Made by a program: the position numbers and the translations under genes. Of a DNA stretch of 64,000 nt, positions 48,439 to 58,013 are shown piece by piece. This DNA is from Marinobacterium rhizophilum (GTDB taxonomy: Bacteria; Pseudomonadota; Gammaproteobacteria; Pseudomonadales; Balneatricaceae): the NCBI RefSeq assembly GCF_024397915.1, contig NZ_CP073347.1, positions 3,658,001 to 3,722,000 of the forward strand, read 5' to 3'. Below the pieces are notes generated by a model, which was not told the DNA's origin, made no database searches, and was given only the letters and a program-made list of their open reading frames with translations. How positions within the stretch are numbered: the first letter of the stretch is position 1; each line of letters opens with the position of its first letter.

Positions 48439-48894
48439 GTGTCAGCAAAGCTGAAATTGCTACATGAATTGATCGAGCCGGGCGTAGCATCGCTCGGATT
48501 CGAGCTGTGGGGCATCGAATATCTTGCCCACGGTGTTCACAGTGTACTGCGCGTCTATATCGATGCCGAAAATGGCATTACCGTTGACGACTGCGCCAAG
48601 GTGAGTCATCAGATCAGCGGCGTGCTGGATGTTGAGGAACCGATCAGCGGCCAGTACAACCTGGAGGTTTCATCACCTGGGCTGGATCGTCCGCTGTTTA
48701 CACTTGAACAATATGTTGCCTTTACCGGGCATAAGGTTGAAATACGTCTGCGTGTGCCGTTCGAAGGGCGTCGCAAGTTCAAGGGGCTGCTGAACGGCGT
48801 CGAAGGCGACGAAGTCCTGGTTATCGTAGATAAAGAAGAATATCTGTTGCCGATCGACTCCATCGATCGTGCGAACGTAGTTCCGCAGTTCTAA
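48439..48894 (+). CDS. rimP: Ribosome maturation factor RimP
   Basis: The 151-residue protein is needed for 30S assembly. It shows GFELWGIEYL, LRVYIDAENGITVDDCAKVSHQISGVLDVEEPI and the conserved YNLEVSSPGLDRPL, followed by a C-terminal Sm-like domain. GTG 48439 (VSAKLKLL) is preferred for its AGAGG site; the ORF could begin 21 bases earlier. It is first of rimP-nusA-infB-rbfA-truB. Confidence 0.95.
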   Translation: MSAKLKLLHELIEPGVASLGFELWGIEYLAHGVHSVLRVYIDAENGITVDDCAKVSHQISGVLDVEEPISGQYNLEVSSPGLDRPLFTLEQYVAFTGHKVEIRLRVPFEGRRKFKGLLNGVEGDEVLVIVDKEEYLLPIDSIDRANVVPQF

Positions 48895-48924
48895 GGAACG
48901 CGAAGGCTTGAGCGAGGCAGTGGC

Positions 48925-50430
48925 ATGAATAAAGAGATTCTACTGGTAGCAGAAGCAGTTTCGAACGAAAAGGATGTGCCCAAGCAGGTCATCTTCGAAG
49001 CGATCGAACTGGCACTGGCGACAGCAACCAAAAAGCGATACGACGAAGAGGCCGAAATCCGGGTTGAAATTGACCGGGTAACCGGCGATTACGATACTTT
49101 CCGTCGCTGGCTGGTTGTCAGCAATGAAGGTGTGGCGGCGCTTGGAACCGAGCTTACGCTACAGGAAGCCCATGAACTGGACACGAACCTGCAGCCGGGT
49201 GATACCTATGAAGAGGCGGTGGAATCGGTCAAGTTTGGCCGCATCGCCGCCCAGACCGCCAAACAGGTTATCGTGCAGAAGGTACGTGAAGCCGAGCGGG
49301 CCAAGGTCGTTGCCATGTATGAGGATCGCGTCGGCGAGCTGATTTCGGGCAGCGTCAAGAAGGTGACACGTGACAATGTTATTGTCGATCTGGGCAATAA
49401 TGCTGAAGCGCTGCTGCCGCGCGAATTCCTTATCGGTCGGGAAACCTTCCGCATGGGTGATCGCGTCCGTGCGATTCTGAACGAAGTCCGGGCCGAAGGC
49501 CGTGGCCCGCAGCTGGTGCTGAGCCGCTCCTGTTCGGCGATGCTGATCGAGCTGTTCCGCATCGAAGTGCCGGAAATCGCCGAAGAGGTCATCGAGATTC
49601 GCGCCGCTGCGCGTGATCCGGGTTCGCGTGCCAAGATCGCCGTCAAAACCAATGACGGCCGTATCGACCCGGTGGGTGCCTGTGTCGGCATGCGCGGTGC
49701 GCGTGTTCAGGCGGTGTCCAATGAGCTTAATGGCGAGCGCGTCGATATCATTCTGTGGGACGACAATCCTGCGCAGTTGGTAATCAACGCCATGTCGCCA
49801 GCGGATGTGGCTTCTATCGTCATCGACGAAGAGACACATTCCATGGATGTGGCTGTCGCGCAGGAAATCCTGGCGATGGCCATTGGCCGTGGCGGCCAGA
49901 ATGTGCGCCTGGCCAGTGAGCTGACCGGATGGACGCTGAACGTGATGACCGAAGAAGCGGCGGCTGAAAAGCAGGAATCGGAACTCGGCTCCATCATGGA
50001 AATCTTCACGCGACACCTGGATGTCGATGAAGACATGGCCGAAGTGCTGGTCGCTGAAGGCTTTACCTCCCTCGAAGAGGTGGCGTATGTGCCAGTCGAC
50101 GAAATGCTTGAAATCGATGGCTTCGATGAGGACACGGTTGAAGAACTGCGTTCCCGAGCCAAGGATGCCCTGCTTAACCTGGCGATAGCCAGTGAAGAGG
50201 TGCTTGAAAACGCAGAGCCTGCGGCAGATTTGCTGGAAATGGAAGGTATGGATCGTCATACCGCCTTCCTGCTGGCGGCCAAGGGTGTGATCACGATGGA
50301 AGACCTGGCTGAACAGGCTGTCGAGGATCTGCTGGATGTCGAAGGCATCGATGAAGAGAAAGCCGCAGTACTGATCATGACCGCCCGGGCTCCCTGGTTT
50401 GCGGACGATGAGTCTGGGTCAACGGATTAG
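48925..50430 (+). CDS. nusA: Transcription termination/antitermination factor NusA
   Basis: The 501-residue protein has an N-terminal RNA polymerase-binding domain, an S1 domain (about 135-200, GSVKKVTRDNVIVDLGNNAEALL), and two KH domains containing VGMRGARVQAVSNELNGER and AIGRGGQNVRLASELTG. Two acidic helix-hairpin-helix repeats complete the C-terminus (LVAEGFTSLEEVAYVPVDEMLEIDGFDEDT and the later MEGMDRHTAFLLAAKG). This is the full gammaproteobacterial layout. Confidence 0.97.
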   Translation: MNKEILLVAEAVSNEKDVPKQVIFEAIELALATATKKRYDEEAEIRVEIDRVTGDYDTFRRWLVVSNEGVAALGTELTLQEAHELDTNLQPGDTYEEAVESVKFGRIAAQTAKQVIVQKVREAERAKVVAMYEDRVGELISGSVKKVTRDNVIVDLGNNAEALLPREFLIGRETFRMGDRVRAILNEVRAEGRGPQLVLSRSCSAMLIELFRIEVPEIAEEVIEIRAAARDPGSRAKIAVKTNDGRIDPVGACVGMRGARVQAVSNELNGERVDIILWDDNPAQLVINAMSPADVASIVIDEETHSMDVAVAQEILAMAIGRGGQNVRLASELTGWTLNVMTEEAAAEKQESELGSIMEIFTRHLDVDEDMAEVLVAEGFTSLEEVAYVPVDEMLEIDGFDEDTVEELRSRAKDALLNLAIASEEVLENAEPAADLLEMEGMDRHTAFLLAAKGVITMEDLAEQAVEDLLDVEGIDEEKAAVLIMTARAPWFADDESGSTD

Positions 50431-50444
50431 GAGAGAAAACCAAT

Positions 50445-52955
50445 ATGGCAGAAGTAACAGTACAGCAACTTGCCGATGTGGTTGGTGTTTCCGTCGAGCG
50501 TTTGCTCAAGCAAATGCAGGACGCAGGTATCAAAGGTAAGGCCGATGGGTCCAAGGTGTCCGAAGGCGAGCGTCAGGACCTGCTGACTTACCTCAAGCGC
50601 AGCCACGGTGAAAACGCCGAGTCTGGCGAGCCGAAGAAAATCACCCTCAAGCGCAAGACAACGTCGCAGTTGAAAGTCTCCGGTGCCTCCGGCAAGAAAA
50701 AGACGATCAACATCGAAGTGCGCAAGAAACGCACCTACGTCAAGCGTGCCGACGCTGAAGGCGAAGCGGCACCGGCAGAGCCGGTAGCAGAGCAGCCTGT
50801 GAGCGCAGCCGTTGAACAGGCCGCTGCGCCTGCTCCGGCTGCCGCTCCGGTTGCAGCGAAGCCTGAAACCGCGCCGTCCGCTGCCGCTGCAATCGACACC
50901 AAGTCGGTCAAGGCCGTTGAGGGTGAAGAACAGCTGGCACCGCCGGCCTCCAAGGCAGACCCCCGTGAAGAGGCTCTGCGCAAGGAGAAGAAAAAACAGC
51001 AGCAGCTGGCACGCCGTACCACGACGGATGACAAGAAACCGTCCCGTGGTGCCAAGTCTGCCCGCGGCACCGGTCGCGGCTTCGGCGGCGATGACCGTGA
51101 CGGTCGTCGTGGTGGCAAGCTGAGCCGTGGTCCTGGCAAGGGCCGTGCACGCGGTGGCAAGCCTAACGTGCATGGTTTCAAGGAGCCGCAGGCACCCCAG
51201 GTGCATGAAGTGCAGCTGCCCGAGAGCCTGACCGTGGCGGAACTGGCCAAGAAGATGTCGGTCAAGGCGGCCGAGGTCATCAAGGTGATGTTCAAGATGG
51301 GCGCCATGGCGACCATCAACCAGGTGATCGACCAGGATACAGCGACGCTGATCGTGGAAGAGATGGGCCACGTTGCCAAGCCGATGCAGGAAAACGCGGT
51401 TGAGTCTGCGCTGATGGAAACCATCCAGCAGCAGCAGGGCGAGACCCAGGGCCGTGCGCCTGTGGTCACCGTCATGGGTCACGTTGACCACGGCAAGACC
51501 TCACTGCTCGATTACATCCGTACCACCAAGGTGGCCGCGGGCGAATCCGGTGGTATTACCCAGCATATCGGTGCCTACCACGTCGAAACCGACAACGGCA
51601 TGATCACCTTCCTGGATACACCGGGACACGCGGCCTTTACCGCCATGCGTGCCCGTGGTGCCAAGCTGACTGACATCGTTATCCTGGTTGTGGCCGCCGA
51701 TGACGGCGTCATGCCGCAGACCGAAGAGGCTGTACAGCACGCGAAAGCGGCTGGCGTGCCGCTGGTTGTGGCCGTGAACAAGGTCGACAAGGAAGATGCC
51801 GATCCGGATCGCGTCAAGAACGAACTGGCTCAGCGCGATGTTATCCCTGAAGAGTGGGGCGGCGAAGTCCAGTTCGTCAGCGTATCTGCCAAGACGGGCG
51901 AGGGCATCGACAAGCTGCTTGAAGCCATCCTGCTGCAGGCTGAAGTACTGGAACTGAATGCCGTACCCGAAGCACCGGCTCAGGGTGTTGTGGTCGAGTC
52001 CCGCCTGGACAAGGGCCGCGGTTCGGTCTCCACCGTGCTGGTTCAGAACGGTACCCTGCGCAAGGGCGATATCGTGCTGGCGGGTCTGCATTACGGCCGT
52101 ATCCGTGCGATGCGCGACGAAAGCGGCAAGGACATTGAAGAAGCCGGTCCGTCCATTCCGGTGGAAATCCTCGGTCTTGACGGCACCCCGGGTGCCGGTG
52201 ACGACTTTGCCTCCGTCAGCAGCGAGAAGAAAGCGCGTGAAGTTGCACTGTTCCGTCAGGGCAAGTACCGCGAGATCAAGCTGGCGCGTCAGCAGGCTTC
52301 CAAGCTGGAAAACCTGTTTGCCAACATGCAGGCCGGCGATGTGAAGTCGCTGAATATCGTCCTCAAGGCGGACGTGCGCGGATCCCTCGAAGCCCTGACT
52401 CAGGCGCTGGAAGATCTGTCCACCGACGAAGTGAAGGTCAATATCGTCGCCGGCGGTGTCGGTGGTATCTCCGAGACCGAGGCAAACCTTGCCGTGGCTT
52501 CGAGTGCGCTGATCATCGGCTTCAACGTGCGTGCTGACAACCAGGCCAAGGCCATCGTCGAACGTGAAGGTCTGGAACTGCGCTACTACAGCGTGATCTA
52601 CGACATCATCGATGACGTGAAGCAGGCCATGACCGGTCTGCTGTCGCCGGAGTTCCGCGAGCAGATCGTGGGTATCGCCGAAGTCCGCGATGTCTTCCGC
52701 TCGCCCAAGCTCGGCCTGGTGGCAGGCTGTATGGTGACCGAGGGTACCGTGCACCGCAACAAGCGTATCCGCGTACTGCGCGACAATGTCGTGGTTTACG
52801 AGGGCGAGCTCGAGTCGCTGCGTCGCTTCAAGGATGCCGTGCAGGATGTCCGTCAGGGCATGGAATGCGGTATCGGCGTCAAGAACTACAATGACGTCAA
52901 GGTCGGTGACCAGATCGAAGTCTTCGACACCATTGAAGTACAGCGGACACTCTAA
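50445..52955 (+). CDS. infB: Translation initiation factor IF-2
   Basis: The 836-residue GTPase brings initiator tRNA to the 30S subunit. It has an IF2N domain (AEVTVQQLADVVGVSVERLLKQM), a low-complexity Ala/Pro/Lys linker and a second IF2N-like segment (LTVAELAKKMSVKAAEVIK). The GTPase domain carries GHVDHGKTSLLD, DTPGHAAF and NKVDKEDAD. Domains II, III and the fMet-binding C2 follow. It starts 14 bases after nusA. Confidence 0.97.
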   Translation: MAEVTVQQLADVVGVSVERLLKQMQDAGIKGKADGSKVSEGERQDLLTYLKRSHGENAESGEPKKITLKRKTTSQLKVSGASGKKKTINIEVRKKRTYVKRADAEGEAAPAEPVAEQPVSAAVEQAAAPAPAAAPVAAKPETAPSAAAAIDTKSVKAVEGEEQLAPPASKADPREEALRKEKKKQQQLARRTTTDDKKPSRGAKSARGTGRGFGGDDRDGRRGGKLSRGPGKGRARGGKPNVHGFKEPQAPQVHEVQLPESLTVAELAKKMSVKAAEVIKVMFKMGAMATINQVIDQDTATLIVEEMGHVAKPMQENAVESALMETIQQQQGETQGRAPVVTVMGHVDHGKTSLLDYIRTTKVAAGESGGITQHIGAYHVETDNGMITFLDTPGHAAFTAMRARGAKLTDIVILVVAADDGVMPQTEEAVQHAKAAGVPLVVAVNKVDKEDADPDRVKNELAQRDVIPEEWGGEVQFVSVSAKTGEGIDKLLEAILLQAEVLELNAVPEAPAQGVVVESRLDKGRGSVSTVLVQNGTLRKGDIVLAGLHYGRIRAMRDESGKDIEEAGPSIPVEILGLDGTPGAGDDFASVSSEKKAREVALFRQGKYREIKLARQQASKLENLFANMQAGDVKSLNIVLKADVRGSLEALTQALEDLSTDEVKVNIVAGGVGGISETEANLAVASSALIIGFNVRADNQAKAIVEREGLELRYYSVIYDIIDDVKQAMTGLLSPEFREQIVGIAEVRDVFRSPKLGLVAGCMVTEGTVHRNKRIRVLRDNVVVYEGELESLRRFKDAVQDVRQGMECGIGVKNYNDVKVGDQIEVFDTIEVQRTL

Positions 52956-52960
52956 ACGCC

Positions 52961-53380
52961 ATGGCACGAGAATTTACTCGAACTCAGCGGGTCGCGGACC
53001 AGATCCAGAAGGATCTGGCCCAGCTGATCCAGCGACAGATCAAGGATCCGCGCGTCGGCATGGTGACCGTCAGCTATGTGAAGGTGGCCAAGGACCTCGG
53101 TTACGCCGACGTCTATGTCACTGTCATGGCTTTCGGTGAACAGACCGATGAAGACCAGACGGTAAAGGAATCGCTGTCTGTGCTTAACAAGGCAGCGGGC
53201 TTCCTGCGTCACGAGCTGGCGCGCGGCATCAAGCTGCGCGTCATGCCGCAACTGCGGTTCCACTTTGATGAATCCGTCGACCGTGGTCGCCGTCTGCACA
53301 GCCTGATTACCCAGGTGAACCAGCCGGAACCCGGTGCCGAACCTGCCGATGATTCGGCGGACAAAGCGGACGAGGAATAA
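52961..53380 (+). CDS. rbfA: 30S ribosome-binding factor RbfA
   Basis: The 139-residue KH-fold cold-shock and 16S maturation protein begins MAREFTRTQRVADQIQKDLAQLIQRQIKDPRVG and has the central VTVMAFGE strand and HELARGIKLRVMPQLRFHFDES. The tail is acidic. It lies five bases after infB. Confidence 0.96.
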   Translation: MAREFTRTQRVADQIQKDLAQLIQRQIKDPRVGMVTVSYVKVAKDLGYADVYVTVMAFGEQTDEDQTVKESLSVLNKAAGFLRHELARGIKLRVMPQLRFHFDESVDRGRRLHSLITQVNQPEPGAEPADDSADKADEE

Positions 53381-53383
53381 GGC

Positions 53384-54337
53384 ATGACCGAGGGCAGAAA
53401 ACGCCGCGGTCGGGCGCTGGACGGCATCCTATTGCTCGACAAGCCCGCCGGGATTACCTCCAATGGCGTACTGCAGCGGGTCAAGCGTCTGTATGGCGCG
53501 GCCAAGGCCGGCCATACCGGTGCGCTGGACCCTCTGGCGACCGGCATGCTGCCGATCGCTTTCGGTGAAGCCACCAAGTTTTCCCAGTTCCTGCTGGATG
53601 CCGACAAGCGCTACCTGACCACCGCCAAGCTGGGTATCCGCACGGATTCCAGCGACGCCGATGGCGAGGTGGTGGAAACCCGTCCGGTACCGGCACTGGA
53701 CAAGGCCCATATTCTTGGGTTGCTGGAACAGCACTTCTCGGGGGAAATCGAGCAGGTGCCGTCCATGTTCTCGGCGCTCAAGCACAACGGTCAGCCGCTC
53801 TACAAGCTGGCTCGCAAGGGCATCCAGGTTGAAGTCAAACCGCGGCGCGTCACCATCTTTCACTGTCGTCTGACCGCCCTGCGCGAAGACGAAATCGAGC
53901 TGGATATTCGGTGCTCCAAAGGCACCTATATTCGCTCGATCGTGGAAGATCTGGGGCTTTTGCTCGGCTGCGGTGCTCATGTGCAGCAGCTGCGCCGCCT
54001 TGATGCCGGACCCTACAAGGCCGAGCAGATGATTACGCTCGATGCCCTGCAGGACATGGCCGCTGAACTGCCGCAGGATGGCGGGGAAAAGGGCATACAA
54101 GCGAGGCTTGATACGCTATTATTGCCGGTCACCAGCGCCCTGGAGGATATCCCTTCCCTGACGCTGGACGGCGCCCAGACGCAACGCATCCTGATGGGGC
54201 AGCGTCTGGCCTTGCCGGAGCAGGCTCCGGCAGAGCTGATTAAACTGATTGCAGGCGAGACCGGAGTCTTTCTGGGAATCGCCGAAATATCGGATGACCG
54301 CGTTCTGCGCCCCCGCCGCTTGCTGGCGACGGGCTGA
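53384..54337 (+). CDS. truB: tRNA pseudouridine(55) synthase TruB
   Basis: The 317-residue enzyme makes pseudouridine 55 in the T loop of tRNAs. The catalytic Asp is in KAGHTGALDPLATGMLP; the substrate region GILLLDKPAGITSNGVLQ and RCSKGTYIRSIVEDLG are conserved. A C-terminal PUA-like extension follows. It starts three bases after rbfA. Confidence 0.96.
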   Translation: MTEGRKRRGRALDGILLLDKPAGITSNGVLQRVKRLYGAAKAGHTGALDPLATGMLPIAFGEATKFSQFLLDADKRYLTTAKLGIRTDSSDADGEVVETRPVPALDKAHILGLLEQHFSGEIEQVPSMFSALKHNGQPLYKLARKGIQVEVKPRRVTIFHCRLTALREDEIELDIRCSKGTYIRSIVEDLGLLLGCGAHVQQLRRLDAGPYKAEQMITLDALQDMAAELPQDGGEKGIQARLDTLLLPVTSALEDIPSLTLDGAQTQRILMGQRLALPEQAPAELIKLIAGETGVFLGIAEISDDRVLRPRRLLATG

Positions 54338-54478
54338 AACGGTTATCGATAGCCCGGGTTGTCGCTCCCTGAGTGGCGGGCAAGATGATTGGCGTTGTAC
54401 TGATAATATGCTCGGTGCATCGTTTCTTCCTAACAGGCGGCATTAGCCGCACGCATATTAATATTGGAGCTGGACACA

Positions 54479-54748
54479 ATGGCATTAGCTGTAGAGAAAA
54501 AAGCAGAGATCGTTAAAGACTTCGCCCGCGCTGAAGGCGATACAGGTTCCCCTGAAGTTCAGGTTGCCCTGCTGTCTTTCAACATCCAGGGTCTGCAGGA
54601 TCACTTCAAGGCACACAAGCACGATCACCACTCCCGTCGTGGTCTGATTCGCATGGTAAACCAGCGTCGCAAGCTGCTGGACTACCTGAAGAAGAAAGAT
54701 GCTGATCGTTACCTGAAGCTGATCGCGCGCCTCGGTCTGCGCCGCTAA
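54479..54748 (+). CDS. rpsO: 30S ribosomal protein S15
   Basis: The 89-residue protein begins MALAVEKKAEIVKDFARAEGDTGSPEVQVALLS and contains HKHDHHSRRGLIRMVNQRRKLLDYLK, both hallmarks of S15. ATG 54479 follows GGAG by nine bases. The 130-base leader holds a small hairpin GCGGC ATTA GCCGC (54438-54451) that could take part in S15 autoregulation, and a weak -10-like GATAAT near 54402. It is separated from truB by 141 bases, so it probably has its own promoter. Confidence 0.97.
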   Translation: MALAVEKKAEIVKDFARAEGDTGSPEVQVALLSFNIQGLQDHFKAHKHDHHSRRGLIRMVNQRRKLLDYLKKKDADRYLKLIARLGLRR

Positions 54749-54758
54749 GTTGATGTTG

Positions 54759-54790
54759 CTGAGGCCATACAATGTATGGCCTCAGTTTTA
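54759..54790 (+). terminator. Hairpin between rpsO and pnp
   Basis: CTGAGGCCATAC (54759-54770), AAT, GTATGGCCTCAG (54774-54785), TTTTA: a perfect 12-bp stem at the place where E. coli has a partial rpsO terminator and RNase E site. Confidence 0.8.
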
Positions 54791-54955
54791 TCCGGGTAAG
54801 AGTATTTATCCGGATAAGCATTACCGGGGGACTCTTCGGTAAGCAAGGATGCAGGCAGCCGCTTTCGGTGGCTGTGACAAAGGCCCTGATATCATTCCAG
54901 ACTGTTCATCCCGCCCGTACTCAATTGCGCTTTGGAGCAGAGTGCAACTGAGTAC
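54790..54955 (+). promoter_or_regulatory. pnp leader with RNase III-type stem-loops
   Basis: The 240-base leader contains several hairpins, including TCCGGGTAA...TTATCCGGA (54790-54813). A long imperfect stem (54917-54955) has outer arms GTACTCA/TGAGTAC and inner TTGC/GCAA pairs. In E. coli, pnp expression is repressed by PNPase after RNase III cuts such a leader stem. The homology is structural and positional only. Confidence 0.55.
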
Positions 54956-55026
54956 TGGCTTTTAACGAAGGACTGAATGCGACGGTGTGGTACAGGGGAC
55001 GATTCTTCGAATACATGAGGTAATCT

Positions 55027-57132
55027 ATGTTTCAGGTAACAACCAAGACATTCGAATTCGGTGGCCAGCAGGTCACGCTGGAAACCGGCCGCGTAGCGCG
55101 CCAGGCGACCGGTGCCGTTATGGTCACCATGGGTGGCGTACAGGTTCTGTGCACCGTTGTTGGCGCCAAGAGCCAGCGCGAAGGCCAGGACTTCTTCCCG
55201 CTGTCCGTGCACTACCAGGAAAAATACTACGCTGTTGGCCGTATTCCCGGTGGTTTCTTCAAGCGTGAAGCGCGTCCGACCGAGAAAGAAACCCTGACCT
55301 CGCGTCTGATCGACCGTCCGATCCGCCCGCTGTTCCCCAAGGGCTACATGAACGAAGTACAGGTGATCTGTACCGTCATGTCCGCTGACAAGATCAACGA
55401 TCCTGATATCGCTGCGATGATCGGCACCTCTGCCGCGCTGGCCATTTCCGGTCTGCCGTTCCAGGGCCCGATCGGTGGCGCCCGTGTCGGCTTCACCGAA
55501 GCGGCCGGTTACATCCTGAACCCGAACTACGAACAGCTGGCTACCTCCGAGCTGGACATGGTTGTGGCCGGTACTGCGGATGCGGTACTGATGGTTGAGT
55601 CCCAGGCGCAGGAACTGTCCGAAGACGAAATGCTGGGTGCGGTACTGTTCGCACACCAGGAAATGCAGGTTGCCATCAGCGCCATCAACGAACTGGTTGC
55701 CGAAGCCGGCAAGCCGAAGTGGGACTGGCAGGCACCGCAGAAAGACGAAGCCCTGATCGCCCAGGTGCGTGGCCTGGTTGGCGAAGGCATTGCCGCCGCC
55801 TACCAGGTTGCCGACAAGGTTCAGCGCCAGAACGCCCTGGGCGACCTGCGCAACCAGGCCGTTGAAGCCCTGGCCGGTACCGAAGAAGGTCAGCCGAATG
55901 CCCGTGCCATCGGTGGCATCTTCAGCTCGCTGGAAAAGGAAATCGTGCGTAACCGCATTATTGAAAGCCAGCCGCGTATCGACGGTCGTGACAACAAGAC
56001 CGTGCGTGCGATCGACGTACAGATCAACACCCTGCAGGGCGCACACGGTTCATCCCTGTTCACCCGCGGTGAAACCCAGGCCATGGTTACCTGTACCCTG
56101 GGTACCAGCCGCGATCAGCAGATGATCGATGCCATCGAAGGCGAACGCAAAGACCCCTTCATGCTGCACTACAACTTCCCCCCGTACTCCGTGGGTGAAG
56201 CCGGTCGCATGATGGGCGCAGGCCGTCGTGAAATCGGTCATGGTCGTCTGGCACGTCGCGGTGTTGCTGCCGTACTGCCGACCCAGGACGAATTCCCGTA
56301 CACCATCCGTATCGTGTCCGAGATCACCGAATCCAACGGTTCCAGCTCCATGGCGTCTGTCTGTGGCGCGTCCCTGTCCATGATGGATGCGGGCGTACCG
56401 CTGAAAGCGCCGGTTGCCGGTATCGCCATGGGTCTGGTCAAGGAAGGCGATCGCTTTGCCGTTCTGACCGACATCCTGGGTGACGAAGATCACCTGGGCG
56501 ACATGGACTTCAAGGTGGCCGGTACCGATGCAGGCGTTACCGCGCTGCAGATGGATATCAAGATCACCGGTATCAACGAAGAGATCATGGAAATCGCCCT
56601 GGAGCAGGCCTGCGAAGCGCGCAAGCACATCCTCGGCGAGATGGCCAAGGTCATCGGTTATGCCCGTCCGGAACTGCCGGACAACGCACCGGCCATGACG
56701 CAGCTGAAGATCAACCCGGAGAAAATCCGTGACCTGATCGGCAAGGGCGGCGCCACCATCCGTGCGCTGACCGAAGAAACCGGCGCCATGATCGACATCG
56801 ACGACAACGGCACCGTGCGCATCTACGCCGACAACAAGACCGCAGCGAAAGCCGCGATCGAACGCGTCCAGGCGATTACCGCCGAAGCTGAAGTGGGCAA
56901 GATCTACGAAGGCAAGGTAGTGCGTATCGAAGACTTCGGTGCCTTCATCAACATCCTGCCAGGCAAGGATGGCCTGGTGCACATCTCTCAGATCGCTGAC
57001 AAGCGCGTCGAGAAAGTCACCGATTACGTGAACATGGACGATGTCGTCAAGGTCAAGGTCCTGGACGTCGACGTGCGTGGCCGCATCAAGCTGTCGATGC
57101 GCGACATGGTGGCAGACGAGTCCGCTTCCTGA
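55027..57132 (+). CDS. pnp: Polyribonucleotide nucleotidyltransferase PNPase
   Basis: This 701-residue 3'-5' phosphorolytic exoribonuclease is part of the RNA degradosome. It has two RNase PH domains (LSVHYQEKYYAVGRIPGGFFKREARPTEKE in the first, GETQAMVTCTLGT and MLHYNFPPYSVGE in the second), an alpha-helical linker, a KH domain (IRDLIGKGGATIRALTEETGA) and a C-terminal S1 domain (GKVVRIEDFGAFINILPGKDGLVHISQI). Length and order are normal. Confidence 0.97.
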   Translation: MFQVTTKTFEFGGQQVTLETGRVARQATGAVMVTMGGVQVLCTVVGAKSQREGQDFFPLSVHYQEKYYAVGRIPGGFFKREARPTEKETLTSRLIDRPIRPLFPKGYMNEVQVICTVMSADKINDPDIAAMIGTSAALAISGLPFQGPIGGARVGFTEAAGYILNPNYEQLATSELDMVVAGTADAVLMVESQAQELSEDEMLGAVLFAHQEMQVAISAINELVAEAGKPKWDWQAPQKDEALIAQVRGLVGEGIAAAYQVADKVQRQNALGDLRNQAVEALAGTEEGQPNARAIGGIFSSLEKEIVRNRIIESQPRIDGRDNKTVRAIDVQINTLQGAHGSSLFTRGETQAMVTCTLGTSRDQQMIDAIEGERKDPFMLHYNFPPYSVGEAGRMMGAGRREIGHGRLARRGVAAVLPTQDEFPYTIRIVSEITESNGSSSMASVCGASLSMMDAGVPLKAPVAGIAMGLVKEGDRFAVLTDILGDEDHLGDMDFKVAGTDAGVTALQMDIKITGINEEIMEIALEQACEARKHILGEMAKVIGYARPELPDNAPAMTQLKINPEKIRDLIGKGGATIRALTEETGAMIDIDDNGTVRIYADNKTAAKAAIERVQAITAEAEVGKIYEGKVVRIEDFGAFINILPGKDGLVHISQIADKRVEKVTDYVNMDDVVKVKVLDVDVRGRIKLSMRDMVADESAS

Positions 57133-57151
57133 GCCTGACCGGCTAAACAAA

Positions 57152-57180
57152 AAACCCGCCTCTGATGGCGGGTTTTTTTT
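57152..57180 (+). terminator. Terminator after pnp
   Basis: AAACCCGCC (57152-57160), TCTGAT loop, GGCGGGTTT (57167-57175) with a T run to 57180 and an A run on the other side. Confidence 0.92.
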
Positions 57181-57323
57181 ATGTACAGGATGTACGACAG
57201 AAAACTGCTCCTGCGTTTTCTGCATTCCCGCCATCCATGGCGGTCGTATGCCGCGGGCGCTTGCGCACGACTGCAGGGATGCAGGAGATAGGATGCCTAA
57301 GCCGAAGAGCGGGGACGCTACGC

Positions 57324-58004
57324 TCAGGCCGGAGTGCTTTCGCTGCGCATCAGCGAGTAGATGCGAAAGCCGTAAATGGTCACCAGGGTGCCCATCAGGT
57401 CAAAGGCGACGCTGAGCAGGCCCTCGAAGGTGGGGTTGCTGAAACCGGCTTTCTCGGCCAGCAGCAGTATCGGCGCCTCGATCAGGAAAAGACCGCCAAA
57501 AATGATCAGCAGGCCTTTGAGCAGCAACCCGAAGTAGGCCTCGGACTCACCCCAGCTCTGGCGTAGCGAGGCGACCGGCTTTTTGTCCTCGAGCAGGCAG
57601 ATGTAGTCGGCGAACACCAGGCGCACACCCACGTAGATACCGGGCACGATCAGCAGCATCAGCCCCAGGGTGACGGCGAAACCGCTCAGAAGGTAGGTAA
57701 TCAGCAGGCGCCGCCAGTATTTCAGGCTCAGGGCCACGGCCTGGAAGGCGCTCAGCGGGCGGCTGTCGACCGCGGACTGCAGAAACAGGATGGTGGCGCC
57801 CCAGTAGACGGGCAGCAGGGTGAGGTTGAGCAGCATCAGCAGGCCGGTGCCGGTATGCATCTGGCTGCTGTCGGCTTCGATGCCGGATTCCAGCAGCAGG
57901 CCGAGCAGGTTGAGGCCGATAATAAAAGGCAGCTGTATGCGGGCGATGGTGCCGAAGTGCCTGCGAAAGAAAAACAGGCTCTGGCGGATATATTCAAAAG
58001 TCAT
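57324..58004 (-). CDS. YciC/UPF0259-like integral membrane protein
   Basis: The 226-residue protein has about five or six hydrophobic segments, with a cytoplasmic N-terminus MTFEYIRQSLFFFRRHFG and a positively charged loop SLKYWRRLL. The phrase LIVPGIYVGVRLVFADYICLLEDKKPVASLRQSW is typical of YciC-like and glycerophosphodiester-phosphodiesterase membrane-domain proteins. Its function is unknown. It is followed on the minus strand by nothing within the operon and preceded by the RsmC-like gene 9 bases away, which may be cotranscribed. Confidence 0.7.
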   Translation of the reverse strand: MTFEYIRQSLFFFRRHFGTIARIQLPFIIGLNLLGLLLESGIEADSSQMHTGTGLLMLLNLTLLPVYWGATILFLQSAVDSRPLSAFQAVALSLKYWRRLLITYLLSGFAVTLGLMLLIVPGIYVGVRLVFADYICLLEDKKPVASLRQSWGESEAYFGLLLKGLLIIFGGLFLIEAPILLLAEKAGFSNPTFEGLLSVAFDLMGTLVTIYGFRIYSLMRSESTPA

Positions 58005-58013
58005 GGCGGTGGA

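Noticed and set aside
51501..52967. 488-codon frame opposite infB
   Set aside because: Shadow frame of a well-recognised gene, with no start signal.
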